Shown piece by piece: positions 46,624-56,256 of a stretch of 64,000 nt of DNA. Positions within the stretch are counted from its first letter, which is position 1. Every line of letters begins with the position of its first letter. The notes under the pieces are model-generated. The model did no database searches. It was not told the origin of the DNA and saw only the letters and a list, made by a program, of their open reading frames with translations. A program made the position numbers and the translations under genes. Origin of the DNA: Herbaspirillum sp. ASV7 (lineage in GTDB: Bacteria; Pseudomonadota; Gammaproteobacteria; Burkholderiales; Burkholderiaceae_D); contig NZ_JAELUH010000002.1 in the NCBI RefSeq assembly GCF_016429215.1, positions 1-64,000 of the forward strand, read 5' to 3'.

Positions 46624-47925
46624 ATGCGCGATATCCTGGTCTTCGTCGTCGTCATGGCGACCCTGCCCTACATCATCAAGCGCCCGGCCGCCGGGGTGAT
46701 GGTCTATGTCGGCCTGAGCCTGATGAACCCGCACCGCCTGACCTACGGCTTCGCCTACGACTTCCCGTTCGCGGCCATCGTGGCCGGGGTGACGCTGATC
46801 AGCCTGTTCCTGTCCACGCAGCCCAAGAGCTTCCCGCGCCAGAACACCACCACGGTGCTGATCCTGTTCATCTGCTGGATCACCTTCACCTGCTTCTTCG
46901 CCCTGCAGCCCAACGTGGTGTGGGCCGAATGGAATACCGTCATCAAGACCATGTTCATGGTGCTGGTGTCCATGCTGGCCCTGAACACGGAACGCGATGT
47001 CCGCGATTTTGCCTGGACCATCGGCCTGTCGCTGGGCTTCTGGGGCCTCAAGGGCGGCGTCTTCACGCTGCTCTCGGGCGGTGGCGACCACGTCTACGGC
47101 CCGCCGGACAGCTTCATTGCCGACAACAACGACCTGGCGCTGGCGCTCTTGACGGTACTGCCCATCATCTGGGGCCTGCAGATGATGGTGACACGGCGCT
47201 GGCTGCGCTGGCTGCTGCTGGCGCTGTGCGTGATCACGGTGGTCTCGGTGGTGGGATCCTATTCGCGTGGCGCCCTGCTGGGTGGCGGCGTGATGCTGTT
47301 CATGCTGTGGCTCAAGAGCCGCAAGAAACTGGCTACCGGCATCGTCGTGCTGCTGATGATCCCGCTGGTCTATTCGGTCATGCCCGACCAGTGGTTCAAC
47401 CGCATGAGCACCATCGACTCCTATGACAAGGACGCCTCGGCGATGGGCCGCATCAATGCCTGGCATTTCGCCATCAACGTGGCCACGCACAACTTCCTGG
47501 GCGGCGGCTTCAAGGTGTTCTCGCCGCCCATGTTCTACCTGTATGCGCCGGACCCGCTGGACTATCACGCGGCCCACAGCATCTACTTCCAGGCCCTGGG
47601 CGAACAGGGCATCGTCGGCCTGATCCTGTTCCTCACGCTGATGGTCTGCACCTGGCGCTGCGGCAGCCGCATCATCGCCTATTGCAAGGACAGACCGGAT
47701 CTGAAGTGGGCCGGTGACCTGGCTGCCATGTGCCAGGTCAGCGTGGTTGGCTATGCGGTGGGCGGCGCCTTCCTGTCGCTGACCTATTTCGACCTGTACT
47801 ACTACATCATCGTCCTGCTGGTGGTGCTGGAGAAGGTCATCGTCAAGCCCGAGGCCTCGCCGTTCGCAGCGCTGGCGCCGCGCAGCTACAGCGCGCCCGA
47901 CAAGGGCCCGGAGCACACCCCATGA
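46624..47925 (+). CDS. O-antigen ligase-like protein, exosortase A system-associated (probable EPS polymerase)
   Basis: A 433-residue polytopic membrane protein (about 10-12 helices) with the Wzy/WaaL-type large periplasmic loop (SVMPDQWFNRMSTIDSYDKDASAMGRINAW, here 245-275) and conserved AHSIYFQALGEQGIVGL. In XrtA loci this family may polymerise EPS or ligate glycans to proteins. As the only Wzy-like gene in the window, it is the best EPS polymerase candidate. Confidence 0.92.
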   Translation: MRDILVFVVVMATLPYIIKRPAAGVMVYVGLSLMNPHRLTYGFAYDFPFAAIVAGVTLISLFLSTQPKSFPRQNTTTVLILFICWITFTCFFALQPNVVWAEWNTVIKTMFMVLVSMLALNTERDVRDFAWTIGLSLGFWGLKGGVFTLLSGGGDHVYGPPDSFIADNNDLALALLTVLPIIWGLQMMVTRRWLRWLLLALCVITVVSVVGSYSRGALLGGGVMLFMLWLKSRKKLATGIVVLLMIPLVYSVMPDQWFNRMSTIDSYDKDASAMGRINAWHFAINVATHNFLGGGFKVFSPPMFYLYAPDPLDYHAAHSIYFQALGEQGIVGLILFLTLMVCTWRCGSRIIAYCKDRPDLKWAGDLAAMCQVSVVGYAVGGAFLSLTYFDLYYYIIVLLVVLEKVIVKPEASPFAALAPRSYSAPDKGPEHTP

Positions 47926-48926
47926 GCCAGTCCCGCCTGCATCCGCTGCTGGGCCTGCTGCTGCGCCTGGGGGGTAACCTGATTGCCATGTCCGGGCGGC
48001 GTCGCCTGTGCATCCTGACCTATCACCGGGTGCTGCAGCAACCCGATCCCCTGCTCAGTTCCGAGATCGACCTGGCGAGCTTTCGCTGGCAGATGCGCTT
48101 GCTGGCCGAGCATTTCAATGTACTGCCGCTGCCGGAGGCGCTGCAGCGCATGTGGCAGGGTACGCTGCCCGCGCGGGCGGTGTGCCTGAGCTTTGACGAT
48201 GGCTATCGCTCGGTCTATGAACTGGCCCTGCCGGTATTGCAGGAATTCGGCCTGAGTGCGACGGTCTTCACCACTACCGCCTTCCTCGAAAACGGCAGCA
48301 TGTGGAATGACCGCATCCTGGAGGCGGTGCGCCGCCTGCCCGAAGGCGCGCTGGACTGGCAGGCGCTGGGGCTGCCACCGGCCTTGCTGCCGGCCACACC
48401 CGACATGGGCCACGATCCCGATTATCGCGCCCACCTGGCGACCATCCTCAACGACCACGTCAAGTACCTGCCGCCGGCCGAGCGCCATCGTGTCATCGAC
48501 GCACTGGAGCGCTATGCCGGCCAGGCCCAGGACACCGATCTCATGCTGGATCACGCCATGACCGTAGAGCTGGCCCGGGCCGGCATGGAGATCGGTGGCC
48601 ACACTGCCACCCACCCCATCCTCAGCCGCCTGGCCGACGAACAGGCCAGGCACGAAATCGTCGACAACAAGCACGCGCTGGAGCAACTGGTCGGGCGCCC
48701 GCTGCGGCTGTTCGCCTACCCCAACGGCAAGCCCGGATTCGACTTCGACCAGCGTCACGTGGCCATGGTCAAGGAGGCCGGCTACCTCGCCGCCTTCACC
48801 ACGGCCAGCGGCTCGGCCGGTCCGGAGCACGAGCATTACCAGATCCCGCGCGGCCGTCCCTGGGACCGCAATCCCCTCATGTTCGGCCTGCGCCTGCTGC
48901 GCTGGCTGGCCCGGCCAGGAGCCTGA
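47922..48926 (+). CDS. Polysaccharide deacetylase (second in locus)
   Basis: 334 residues; ATGA overlap with the polymerase gene. NodB-like core: CLSFDDGYRS (metal Asp), GGHTATHPIL (metal His, HxxTHP) and LRLFAYPNGKPG (active-site Pro region). An N-terminal hydrophobic patch may be a membrane association, not a clear signal peptide. Likely removes N- or O-acetyl groups from EPS sugars. Different from the XrtA-type deacetylase at 36357. Confidence 0.9.
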   Translation: MSQSRLHPLLGLLLRLGGNLIAMSGRRRLCILTYHRVLQQPDPLLSSEIDLASFRWQMRLLAEHFNVLPLPEALQRMWQGTLPARAVCLSFDDGYRSVYELALPVLQEFGLSATVFTTTAFLENGSMWNDRILEAVRRLPEGALDWQALGLPPALLPATPDMGHDPDYRAHLATILNDHVKYLPPAERHRVIDALERYAGQAQDTDLMLDHAMTVELARAGMEIGGHTATHPILSRLADEQARHEIVDNKHALEQLVGRPLRLFAYPNGKPGFDFDQRHVAMVKEAGYLAAFTTASGSAGPEHEHYQIPRGRPWDRNPLMFGLRLLRWLARPGA

Positions 48927-48930
48927 ACCC

Positions 48931-50253
48931 ATGACAGATCAACCCCCAACACTGCCGCAGGGCGCCATGAAAAACCGAGCAATGCTGATCGCCTTCCACT
49001 TTCCGCCGCAGTCGGAGAGCAGCGGTATCCAGCGCACCCTGAGCTTTGCCAAGCACCTCGACAGCTTTGGCTGGACGCCGATGGTGGTATCGGCCGCGCC
49101 CATGGCCTACGAGCGCAAGAACTCCTCGCAACTGGCCAGCGTACCGGCCGAACTGGTGGTGCGCCGCCCGCTGGCGCTGGACGCCAAGCGCCATCTGGGC
49201 CTGCGTGGCCGCTATCCGCAGGTCATCGCCCTGCCCGACCGCTGGTCCAGCTGGTGGCTGTTCGCCGTGCCGACCGCACTGGCCATGGTGCGCAAGCACA
49301 AGCCGGCAGTGATCTGGTCGACCTTCCCGATCGCCACCGCGCACCTGATCGGCATGACCGTGCAGCGCCTGACCGGCCTGCCCTGGGTGGCCGATTTCCG
49401 CGACCCCATGCTGCAGGTCGATTTCCCCAGCAATCCCTTGCAGCGCAAGGTGTTTGCCTGGATCGAGCGGCATGCCATCCAGCGCTGCACCCGCGCCACC
49501 TTCACCACGCAGGGGGCATTGGCGTCCTACAAGGCGCGCTTCCCGGCCGAGCTGCACCACAAGTTCGAGGTGATCGAGAACGGCTACGACGAGCAATCCT
49601 TCGCCCAGGCCCCGACCGAGACGCCGCCGCCGGCAGTGGCCGACCAGCCGCGCCGCATCACCCTGGTCCACAGTGGCGTGCTCTATACCGAAGGGCGCGA
49701 CCCGACCGCCTTCCTCAAGGCCATCGCACTGTTGCGCCAGCAAGGCAGTATCGATGCTGCCGGCCTGCACGTGATCCTGCGCGCGCCCAGCGAGATCCCC
49801 TACTTCAAGGAACTGGTGCAGACCTGCGGCGTGGCCGACATCGTCTCGGTGGAACCACCCGTGCCCTACCGCGAGGCCTTGCACGAGATGCTGCAGGCCG
49901 ATGGCCTGCTGGTGTTCCAGGGTACTCCCTTCAATCGCCAGGTGCCGGCCAAGATCTACGAGTACTTCCGCGCGCGCAAACCCATCCTGGGCCTGCTCGA
50001 TCCGGCCGGCGAAACGGCCGGCATGCTGCTGGCCGCCGGCTTCCAGGACGTGGCCAGCATGACCTCCACCGAAGCCATCGCGCCGGTGCTGGAGCGTTTC
50101 GTCAAGGCCATCGGCGCGGGTGTGGCCCATGTGGCCAGCGAAGAGCTGGTGGCCGCCTCCTCGCGTACCCATCGCGCGCGCCAGCTGGCGCAGCTGTTTG
50201 ATCAAAGCCGGGCGCAGGCACTTGCCAGCCAGCCCGGCATGTCGTCGCACTGA
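48931..50253 (+). CDS. Glycosyltransferase (GT-B fold)
   Basis: 441 residues; AGGA site 9 nt before the ATG at 48931. MLIAFHFPPQSESSGIQRT at residues ~14-32 and ADFRDPMLQVDFPSNP identify a glycosyltransferase of the PelF/WbuB-like group; the C-terminal half carries the donor-binding region around PAKIYEYFRARKPILGL. It lies between a deacetylase and the flippase gene. Confidence 0.88.
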   Translation: MTDQPPTLPQGAMKNRAMLIAFHFPPQSESSGIQRTLSFAKHLDSFGWTPMVVSAAPMAYERKNSSQLASVPAELVVRRPLALDAKRHLGLRGRYPQVIALPDRWSSWWLFAVPTALAMVRKHKPAVIWSTFPIATAHLIGMTVQRLTGLPWVADFRDPMLQVDFPSNPLQRKVFAWIERHAIQRCTRATFTTQGALASYKARFPAELHHKFEVIENGYDEQSFAQAPTETPPPAVADQPRRITLVHSGVLYTEGRDPTAFLKAIALLRQQGSIDAAGLHVILRAPSEIPYFKELVQTCGVADIVSVEPPVPYREALHEMLQADGLLVFQGTPFNRQVPAKIYEYFRARKPILGLLDPAGETAGMLLAAGFQDVASMTSTEAIAPVLERFVKAIGAGVAHVASEELVAASSRTHRARQLAQLFDQSRAQALASQPGMSSH

Positions 50254-50262
50254 ATCTCCGCT

Positions 50263-51765
50263 ATGCAAAACGATCTCCGTTCCAAGACCATCAAGGCCAT
50301 CAGCCACCTCGGGCTGGGCAGCGCCCTGGGCAAGCTGATCTCGCTGGGCTCCACGCTGCTGCTGGCGCGGCTGTTGAGCCCGGCCGACTATGGCCTCATG
50401 GAAATCGCCATGATGTTCATCAGTTTCGTGAGTTTCTTCAACGAAATCGGCATGGGCGCGGCCATTGTCCAGAAATCCAGTCTCACCCAGGCAGAGGTCA
50501 ACGGCTGCTTTGCCATTGCCGTGGCTTCCAGCATCATCCTGCTGATCATCACGCTGGTGGCCAGCGGGCCGATCGCCACTTTCTTCAAGCATAGCGAATT
50601 GCGCGCCATGATCTCGACCCTGGCGCTGGGCTTCGTGATCGGTTCCTTCGGCGCCATTCCGGAAGCCTTCCTGCGCAAGGAGATGCAGTTCAAGGCCATC
50701 GCCGGGGTGACCATTCTCTCCATCCTGCTGCAAAGCATCACCAGCGTGGCCCTGGCCCTGATGGGCTACGGCGTCTGGGCGCTGGTGTGGGGTTCGCTGG
50801 TGGCGGCGACCGTCTGCAGCATCGGTTTCTACCTGCTCTCGCCCTGGCGTCCGTATGGCCGCTATGGCATTCGCGAAGCGGTCGACCTGGCCCTGTTCGG
50901 CATGCATGTCACCACCAGCCGTGTGTTCTGGTTCCTCTACAGCAATGCCGACCGCGCCGTGGTGGGGCGCATACTGGGGCCGGCCTCGCTGGGCATCTAT
51001 GGCATGGCCTTTTCACTGGCCACGCTGCCCAGCAGCCAGATCACCTCGCTGGTGATCAACGTGGCCTCGCCGCTGTTTTCCAAGCTGCAGCACGAGCGCG
51101 AACGGCTCAATTCGGTGGTCATCCACATGACGCGCGGCATCGCCTATGTGGTCTATCCCGCCCTCATCGGCATGCTGGCCTGCTCGCATGAACTCATCCT
51201 GGTGGTACTGGGGCCGAAATGGATCGATTGCCAAATCCCCTTTGCCGCACTGTGCATCATGGGGCTGGTCAAGTCGGTCGACCCGCTGCTTTCGCAGGTG
51301 CTCACCAGCATCGGCAACGTCAAGCGCCTGGCGGCCTACACGGCCATGTGCGCGTTGGTGATGTCGCTGGCTTTCGTGGCGGGGGCGTGGCTGGATGGCT
51401 TGCGCGGGGTCTCCGCCGCTTGGGTGGTGGTCTATCCGCTGTTGTCGGTGAAGCTGCTGCGCGATGTCAGCCGGCTGACCGGGTTGTCCATGCGCGCCTA
51501 CTATCGCTGCCTGCTGCCCATCCTGGCCGGCACGCTGGCCATGGCTGCGGTGGTGCTGCTGGTGCGCCAGCTGATGTATTCGCTGGGCCTGCAGATCCCT
51601 CTCATCCTGGCCGCCGAGGTGATCTCCGGTGCCTTGGCCTACCTGGCCTGGATCATCTTCGTGGATCGCAATGCCGTGCAGGAAATCCGCCAGATCCTCA
51701 TTGACCTCGGGGCTCCCGCTGCGCGTTTCGAGCGCTGGCCCTTCGTGCGCGCGAGCCGTTCATGA
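50263..51765 (+). CDS. Wzx-type lipid-linked repeat flippase (MOP superfamily)
   Basis: A 500-residue protein with 12-14 membrane helices. LLARLLSPADYGL (residues ~30-42) and SNADRAVVGRILGPASLGIYGMA are hallmarks of the WzxC/polysaccharide-transporter group. It flips the finished lipid-linked repeat to the periplasmic face for polymerisation. Its end overlaps the ATP-grasp start by 4 bp (ATGA), joining flipping to a set of modifying enzymes. Confidence 0.92.
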   Translation: MQNDLRSKTIKAISHLGLGSALGKLISLGSTLLLARLLSPADYGLMEIAMMFISFVSFFNEIGMGAAIVQKSSLTQAEVNGCFAIAVASSIILLIITLVASGPIATFFKHSELRAMISTLALGFVIGSFGAIPEAFLRKEMQFKAIAGVTILSILLQSITSVALALMGYGVWALVWGSLVAATVCSIGFYLLSPWRPYGRYGIREAVDLALFGMHVTTSRVFWFLYSNADRAVVGRILGPASLGIYGMAFSLATLPSSQITSLVINVASPLFSKLQHERERLNSVVIHMTRGIAYVVYPALIGMLACSHELILVVLGPKWIDCQIPFAALCIMGLVKSVDPLLSQVLTSIGNVKRLAAYTAMCALVMSLAFVAGAWLDGLRGVSAAWVVVYPLLSVKLLRDVSRLTGLSMRAYYRCLLPILAGTLAMAAVVLLVRQLMYSLGLQIPLILAAEVISGALAYLAWIIFVDRNAVQEIRQILIDLGAPAARFERWPFVRASRS

Positions 51766-52955
51766 TGTCTCAGACTTCTCCCTCTTCCGCCCCGCTGGCT
51801 GTGGTTGTCGGCGGTGGCCTCAACGCACTGGGTATCGTGCGCAGCCTGGCCACAGCTGGCATCCCCCTGACGGTGGTGGACGACCACGCCGATTCGCCGG
51901 CCATGCGCTCCCGCTACGGCCGCAAGCGCCTGGCCAGTGCGCTCGAAGGTGAGGCGCTGGTCAGTGTGTTGCAGGACCTGGCCAGGCAGAGCCGGCAGCC
52001 CGTCATGCTGTTCGTCACCGAGGAAAAGGGCGTCAATACCGTTTCCGCCGAGCGCGAGCGCCTGGCGCAGGCCTGCCTGCTGCGCCTGCCCGAGCACGGG
52101 CGGCTGATGCAACTGATGCACAAGCAGGGCTTTGCCGAACTGGCCGAGGCCCATGCCGCGCCCGTCCCCAAGACCGTCTACATCAGCAGCCAGGCGGACC
52201 TGGAACGGCTGGCGACACTGCGTTTTCCCTGCGTGTTCAAGCCGGCCTACAAGCACTATGGCTACGGCGCACGGTTCAAGAAAGCCTATCGGGTCGAGGA
52301 TGTCGCCCAGGTGCAGGCGCTGTATGCGCAGATCGCGCCGGTCATGCCGGACATGGTGGTGCAAGAATGGATCGAGGGCGACGATGACGAGATCTATTTC
52401 TGCCTGCAATACCTGGGTCGCGAGGGCGAGCTGGTGTCGTCCTTCAGCGGCCGCAAGATCCGCTCCTGGCCCCTGCACATCGGCGGCACCGCCAGTTGCA
52501 CCGCTGCCTGGGAGCATCACGAGCTGCTCAGTGCGCTGACCCATGATTTCTTCCTGCGCACCGGCTTCGTCGGCATGGGCAGCATGGAATACAAGCGTGA
52601 CCGCCGCGACGGTCGCTTCTACATGGTCGAGCCCACCGCCGGGCGCACTGACTACCAGGAAGAAGTCGCCACCCTCAATGGCGTCAACATTCCCCTGGCC
52701 GCCTATCGCTACGAGGCCGGTCTGGCACCATTGCCCGCGCCTGAGCGTGCCAGTCCGGCGCGTATCTGGCGCGATCCGCAAGCCGACAAGTGGGCACTGC
52801 AGGAAAACGGCGGCAAGCCCGATGCCCGCTCGGCCGGCGACAAGGTGGTGGATGCCTACCTGCGCTGGAACGATCCGCGCCCCTGGACCGACCTGATGTG
52901 CCAGCGCATCGCCGCATTGCTGCGTGCCCGCCTGGGCCTGGGGCGAGGTAGCTGA
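51762..52955 (+). CDS. ATP-grasp family carboxylate-amine ligase-like protein
   Basis: 397 residues; ATGA overlap with wzx. Rossmann-like N-terminal domain (VVVGGGLNALGIVRSL), then the ATP-grasp domain: FPCVFKPAYKHYG (ATP-binding Lys), VVQEWIEGDDDEIYF, and the Mg-binding GSMEYKRD / YMVEPTAGRTD. Enzymes of this type form amide or peptide bonds. With a DegT aminotransferase as next gene, it may attach an amino acid or amine to a uronic acid or sugar. Substrate unknown. Confidence 0.86.
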   Translation: MMSQTSPSSAPLAVVVGGGLNALGIVRSLATAGIPLTVVDDHADSPAMRSRYGRKRLASALEGEALVSVLQDLARQSRQPVMLFVTEEKGVNTVSAERERLAQACLLRLPEHGRLMQLMHKQGFAELAEAHAAPVPKTVYISSQADLERLATLRFPCVFKPAYKHYGYGARFKKAYRVEDVAQVQALYAQIAPVMPDMVVQEWIEGDDDEIYFCLQYLGREGELVSSFSGRKIRSWPLHIGGTASCTAAWEHHELLSALTHDFFLRTGFVGMGSMEYKRDRRDGRFYMVEPTAGRTDYQEEVATLNGVNIPLAAYRYEAGLAPLPAPERASPARIWRDPQADKWALQENGGKPDARSAGDKVVDAYLRWNDPRPWTDLMCQRIAALLRARLGLGRGS

Positions 52956-54151
52956 TGACACGCCATGCGCTCTCCTATGCCGACTGGTCCGGCGCCGAAT
53001 ACCGCAGCGTGGCGCGCAGCCTGCTGGGTGGCGGCGTGCGCCAGGGCCGCTCGGGTGCGCAACTGGCACTGCGCCTGCAAACCGACTATGCGCCCTCGCG
53101 CGCCTATGCACTGAACTACGCCCATACCGCCCTGGCGCTGGCGCTGGCGGCATTCAAGCGGCGCCGCCCGCAGCGTGACGTCGTGCTGGTGCCGGCCTAC
53201 ATCTGCCCCAGCGTGGTCAGCACCATTGCGGCCTGCGGCTTGCAGGCGCAACCGGTGGCCGTGGGGGACGACCTCAACCTGGACCTGGCCGCATTGCGCC
53301 AGGCCCTGGAACAGGCACCGCTGGCGCTGGTGGCGCCGCACATGTTCGCCTGCCCGCTACCGATGGCCGAGATCGAGGCCGACTGCCGCGCCGCCGGGGT
53401 GTTCCTGGTCGACGATGCGGCCCAGGTCGCCGGCGTGCGTCACCAGGGGCGCCTGCTGGGGACCTTTGGCGATGTCGGCCTGCTCAGCTTTGCGCAATCC
53501 AAGACCATCGTGACCGGCATCCGCGGCTCGGGGGGCGTGCTGCTGGTCAACGCCCCGGCACTCGATGACGAACTGGCTGCGGCCTGCGCCGCGCTGCCGC
53601 CGTCGCCCGGCCGGCTGGCAGCCTTGCTGGAGTTCTGCTGGAACTACCTGTGGGTCGAGCGCACCGGCGCCAGTGGCGACCACCTGGAGCGTCTGCTCGA
53701 TGCCCTTGGACTGCGGCCGGCCGATGCCGGCGAGGTGCAGGCCAGGATCAGCAATCTCGATGCCGGCATCGCGCTGGCGCAGTGGCCGCGCCTGGACGCA
53801 ATCGTGGCGGCGCGCCGGACCGTGGCGGCACACTACCACGCGGCGCTGCAGGAGCAGGACGCCATCGGCTTCCCACAATTCGCGCCTGGCCGCTACCTGG
53901 CCCGGGTGATGCTGTTGCTGCCCGAGGGCAGCGACCTGGCGGCCTGCCGGGCAGGATTGCGCCAGCAGGGAATACAGACCCGCCTGGGCTATCGGGTGCC
54001 CTTTGCCGAGCAGGCCGCGACCCGCCACGCCCAGGCCCTGGCTGCACGCCTGCTGGGCGTTCCCAGCGGGCCCCGCATCAGTGCCCAGGACAGTCGTGAC
54101 ATCTGCCGGCAACTGGGCCGGACCCTCTCCGATTTCCACTTGAAAGCCTAA
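52955..54151 (+). CDS. DegT/DnrJ/EryC1/StrS family aminotransferase
   Basis: 398 residues. PLP-binding Lys183 (FAQSKTIVTG), cofactor Asp153/Asp154 and Gln157 (LVDDAAQVAG), and C-terminal YRVPF. Shorter and more diverged than typical nucleotide-sugar aminotransferases such as PglE or ArnB. No 4,6-dehydratase gene lies in the window, so a 4-keto-sugar substrate is not obvious. It overlaps the ATP-grasp gene by 1 bp. Confidence 0.88.
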   Translation: MTRHALSYADWSGAEYRSVARSLLGGGVRQGRSGAQLALRLQTDYAPSRAYALNYAHTALALALAAFKRRRPQRDVVLVPAYICPSVVSTIAACGLQAQPVAVGDDLNLDLAALRQALEQAPLALVAPHMFACPLPMAEIEADCRAAGVFLVDDAAQVAGVRHQGRLLGTFGDVGLLSFAQSKTIVTGIRGSGGVLLVNAPALDDELAAACAALPPSPGRLAALLEFCWNYLWVERTGASGDHLERLLDALGLRPADAGEVQARISNLDAGIALAQWPRLDAIVAARRTVAAHYHAALQEQDAIGFPQFAPGRYLARVMLLLPEGSDLAACRAGLRQQGIQTRLGYRVPFAEQAATRHAQALAARLLGVPSGPRISAQDSRDICRQLGRTLSDFHLKA

Positions 54152-54153
54152 TC

Positions 54154-55302
54154 GTGCGACATATCCAACAACTCATCAAAGACAAACTGGGCCTGAGCCG
54201 ACAGCCGGTCCAGGCCATCGACGTCCACCTCAAGGCCGCCGCCGACTGGCTGCTGCAAGCCCAGCGTGGCACGCCCGATGATGGCGTGGCGCACAGCTTC
54301 GACATCCGCAAAGGCAAGTGGAACGCCTCCTACCCGGAAACCACCGGCTACGTGATCCCCACCCTGTACGACTATGCCCGCCACTACCAGGCTCCGGAAT
54401 ATGCCCAGGCAGCCACTCGGATGACGCGCTGGGAATGCGAGATCCAGCTGGAAGACGGCGGCGTGCGCGCCGGCACCATGGATGCCGAGATCGTCGCCCC
54501 GACCATCTTCAACACCGGACAGGCGCTGTTCGGCTGGGCCAGTGCCTACCTCAATACCGGCGAGGAAGATTTCCGCCGGGCCCTGGTGCGTGCCTCCGAC
54601 TGGCTGCTGGCGGCGCAGGACGAGGATGGCGCCTGGCGGCGTTTCTCCTCGCCCTTCACCACCTCCAAGCTCAACAGCTACAACACCCGCAGCGCCTTCG
54701 GCCTGGTGCGTGCGGCCCAGGCGCTGGGCGAAGACCGTTACCTGCAGGCCGCCATCGCCAACGTCGACTGGGCGCTGTCGCGCAAGGCCGGCAATGGCTG
54801 GCTGCCCGACAATTGCCTGTTGCAGCGACCAGACAATTCGGCGCTGACCCACACCATCGCCTACTCCATCCGTGGCCTCCTGGAAGTGGGCCTGGCAGGC
54901 CAGCGCGAAGACCACATCGCCCATGCCCTGTTGATGGCGCGCAAGGTCGCCCAGCGCCAGCGCGACGACGGCGCCCTGCCGGCGCTTTATACTCCCGACT
55001 GGGAAACCCGCGTGGGCTGGACCTGCGTGACCGGCAATTCGCAGATGGCCATCAACTGGCTGCGCCTGGCGCGCATCACCGGTGACACCGGCCTGATCGA
55101 ACATGCCCGTCGCGCCAACCGCTTCAACATGAGCATCCAGGACCTGCGCACGGGCGACCTCAACGTGCGCGGCGCACTCAAGGGATCGCACCCGATCAAT
55201 GGTGAATACATGACCTACCGCTACCCCAACTGGGCCACCAAGTTCTTCATGGATGGCCTGATGCTGGAACAGCTTTACGACAAGATCGACAACATCGGTT
55301 GA
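54154..55302 (+). CDS. Putative alpha/alpha-toroid carbohydrate-active protein
   Basis: 382 residues; GTG start 2 bp after the aminotransferase. Repeated helix-hairpin units with W/Y-rich motifs (ADWLLQAQRG, DWLLAAQDEDGAWRRF, VDWALSRKAG, TGNSQMAINWLRLA) look like a six-hairpin glycosidase, lyase or C5-epimerase-like fold. No signal peptide is seen, so it may act in the cytoplasm on lipid-linked sugars. No catalytic residues could be assigned; function is not claimed. Confidence 0.75.
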   Translation: MRHIQQLIKDKLGLSRQPVQAIDVHLKAAADWLLQAQRGTPDDGVAHSFDIRKGKWNASYPETTGYVIPTLYDYARHYQAPEYAQAATRMTRWECEIQLEDGGVRAGTMDAEIVAPTIFNTGQALFGWASAYLNTGEEDFRRALVRASDWLLAAQDEDGAWRRFSSPFTTSKLNSYNTRSAFGLVRAAQALGEDRYLQAAIANVDWALSRKAGNGWLPDNCLLQRPDNSALTHTIAYSIRGLLEVGLAGQREDHIAHALLMARKVAQRQRDDGALPALYTPDWETRVGWTCVTGNSQMAINWLRLARITGDTGLIEHARRANRFNMSIQDLRTGDLNVRGALKGSHPINGEYMTYRYPNWATKFFMDGLMLEQLYDKIDNIG

Positions 55303-55308
55303 TCCATC

Positions 55309-56256
55309 ATGCTTAACGTCTTCTTCACTGTCGATGTCGAGATCTGGTGCAATGGCTGGCACGATATCGACCGGCGTTTCCCGGCCGCCTTCCACGACTA
55401 CGTGTATGGCGAAGCGGCGCTGCGCTACAAGCTGCAGCAGTTCCAGGAACATGGCCTGTATGGCGTGTTCTTCGTGGAGCCGCTCTTTGCGACGCGCTTC
55501 GGCACGGGGCCGCTGGAGGAGATCGTCGGCCTCATCCGCGAGCATGGACAGGAAGTACAGCAGCACCTGCACACCGAATGGGTGGCCGAATCGCACACGC
55601 CCCTGATCGCGCAGGCCAAGCCGCGCCGCCCCTATCTACGCCAGTTCTCGCTGCAAGAGCAGACCACCCTCATCGGTGCCGGCAAGCGCTTGCTGGAAGA
55701 GGCCGGCAGCGGCGCCATCAATGCCTTCCGGGCCGGCAGCTTCGGCTTCAACCGCACCACGCTCACCGCGCTGGCGGCCAATGGCATCAGCTTCGACAGC
55801 AGCTACAACAGCACCATGTTCGGCCCGGACAGCGGGGTCAGCCCGCAAGAGCCGCTGCTGGACGTGACGCTGTGCGATGGCGTGTTCGAGTATCCGATGA
55901 CGGTCTTCAACGACGGCACCGGCAAGGCCCGCCATGTGCAACTGGGGGCCTGCTCCAACTACGAGCTGGAAGGGCTGATGTGGCAGGCCCTGGAACAGGG
56001 ACGCCAGTCCTTCATGATGCTCTCGCACAACTTCGAGCTGCTCAATGCGGCCCGCAAGCGGCCCGACCCCATCATGGTGAAACGCTTCGCCCGCTTCTGC
56101 CGCTTCATGGCCGACCAGCGCGCGCATTTCGCGCTGCGCGGCTTCCATGACCTGGCGGCGCAACCGGTGACGGCACAGCCGGCCATGCTGCATTCGCCGG
56201 TGTGGAAGACCGCCCATCGCCTGGCGCAACAGGCACTGCGTCGCCGCTATGGCTGA
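55309..56256 (+). CDS. Polysaccharide deacetylase family protein (third in locus)
   Basis: 315 residues. NodB-like features: TVDVEIW at residues 7-13 (metal Asp), QQHLHTEW (metal His), and FRAGSFGFN. It lacks a signal peptide. It ends with an 8-bp overlap with the acyltransferase gene. Its difference from the other two deacetylases suggests another acetylated sugar is the target. Confidence 0.85.
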   Translation: MLNVFFTVDVEIWCNGWHDIDRRFPAAFHDYVYGEAALRYKLQQFQEHGLYGVFFVEPLFATRFGTGPLEEIVGLIREHGQEVQQHLHTEWVAESHTPLIAQAKPRRPYLRQFSLQEQTTLIGAGKRLLEEAGSGAINAFRAGSFGFNRTTLTALAANGISFDSSYNSTMFGPDSGVSPQEPLLDVTLCDGVFEYPMTVFNDGTGKARHVQLGACSNYELEGLMWQALEQGRQSFMMLSHNFELLNAARKRPDPIMVKRFARFCRFMADQRAHFALRGFHDLAAQPVTAQPAMLHSPVWKTAHRLAQQALRRRYG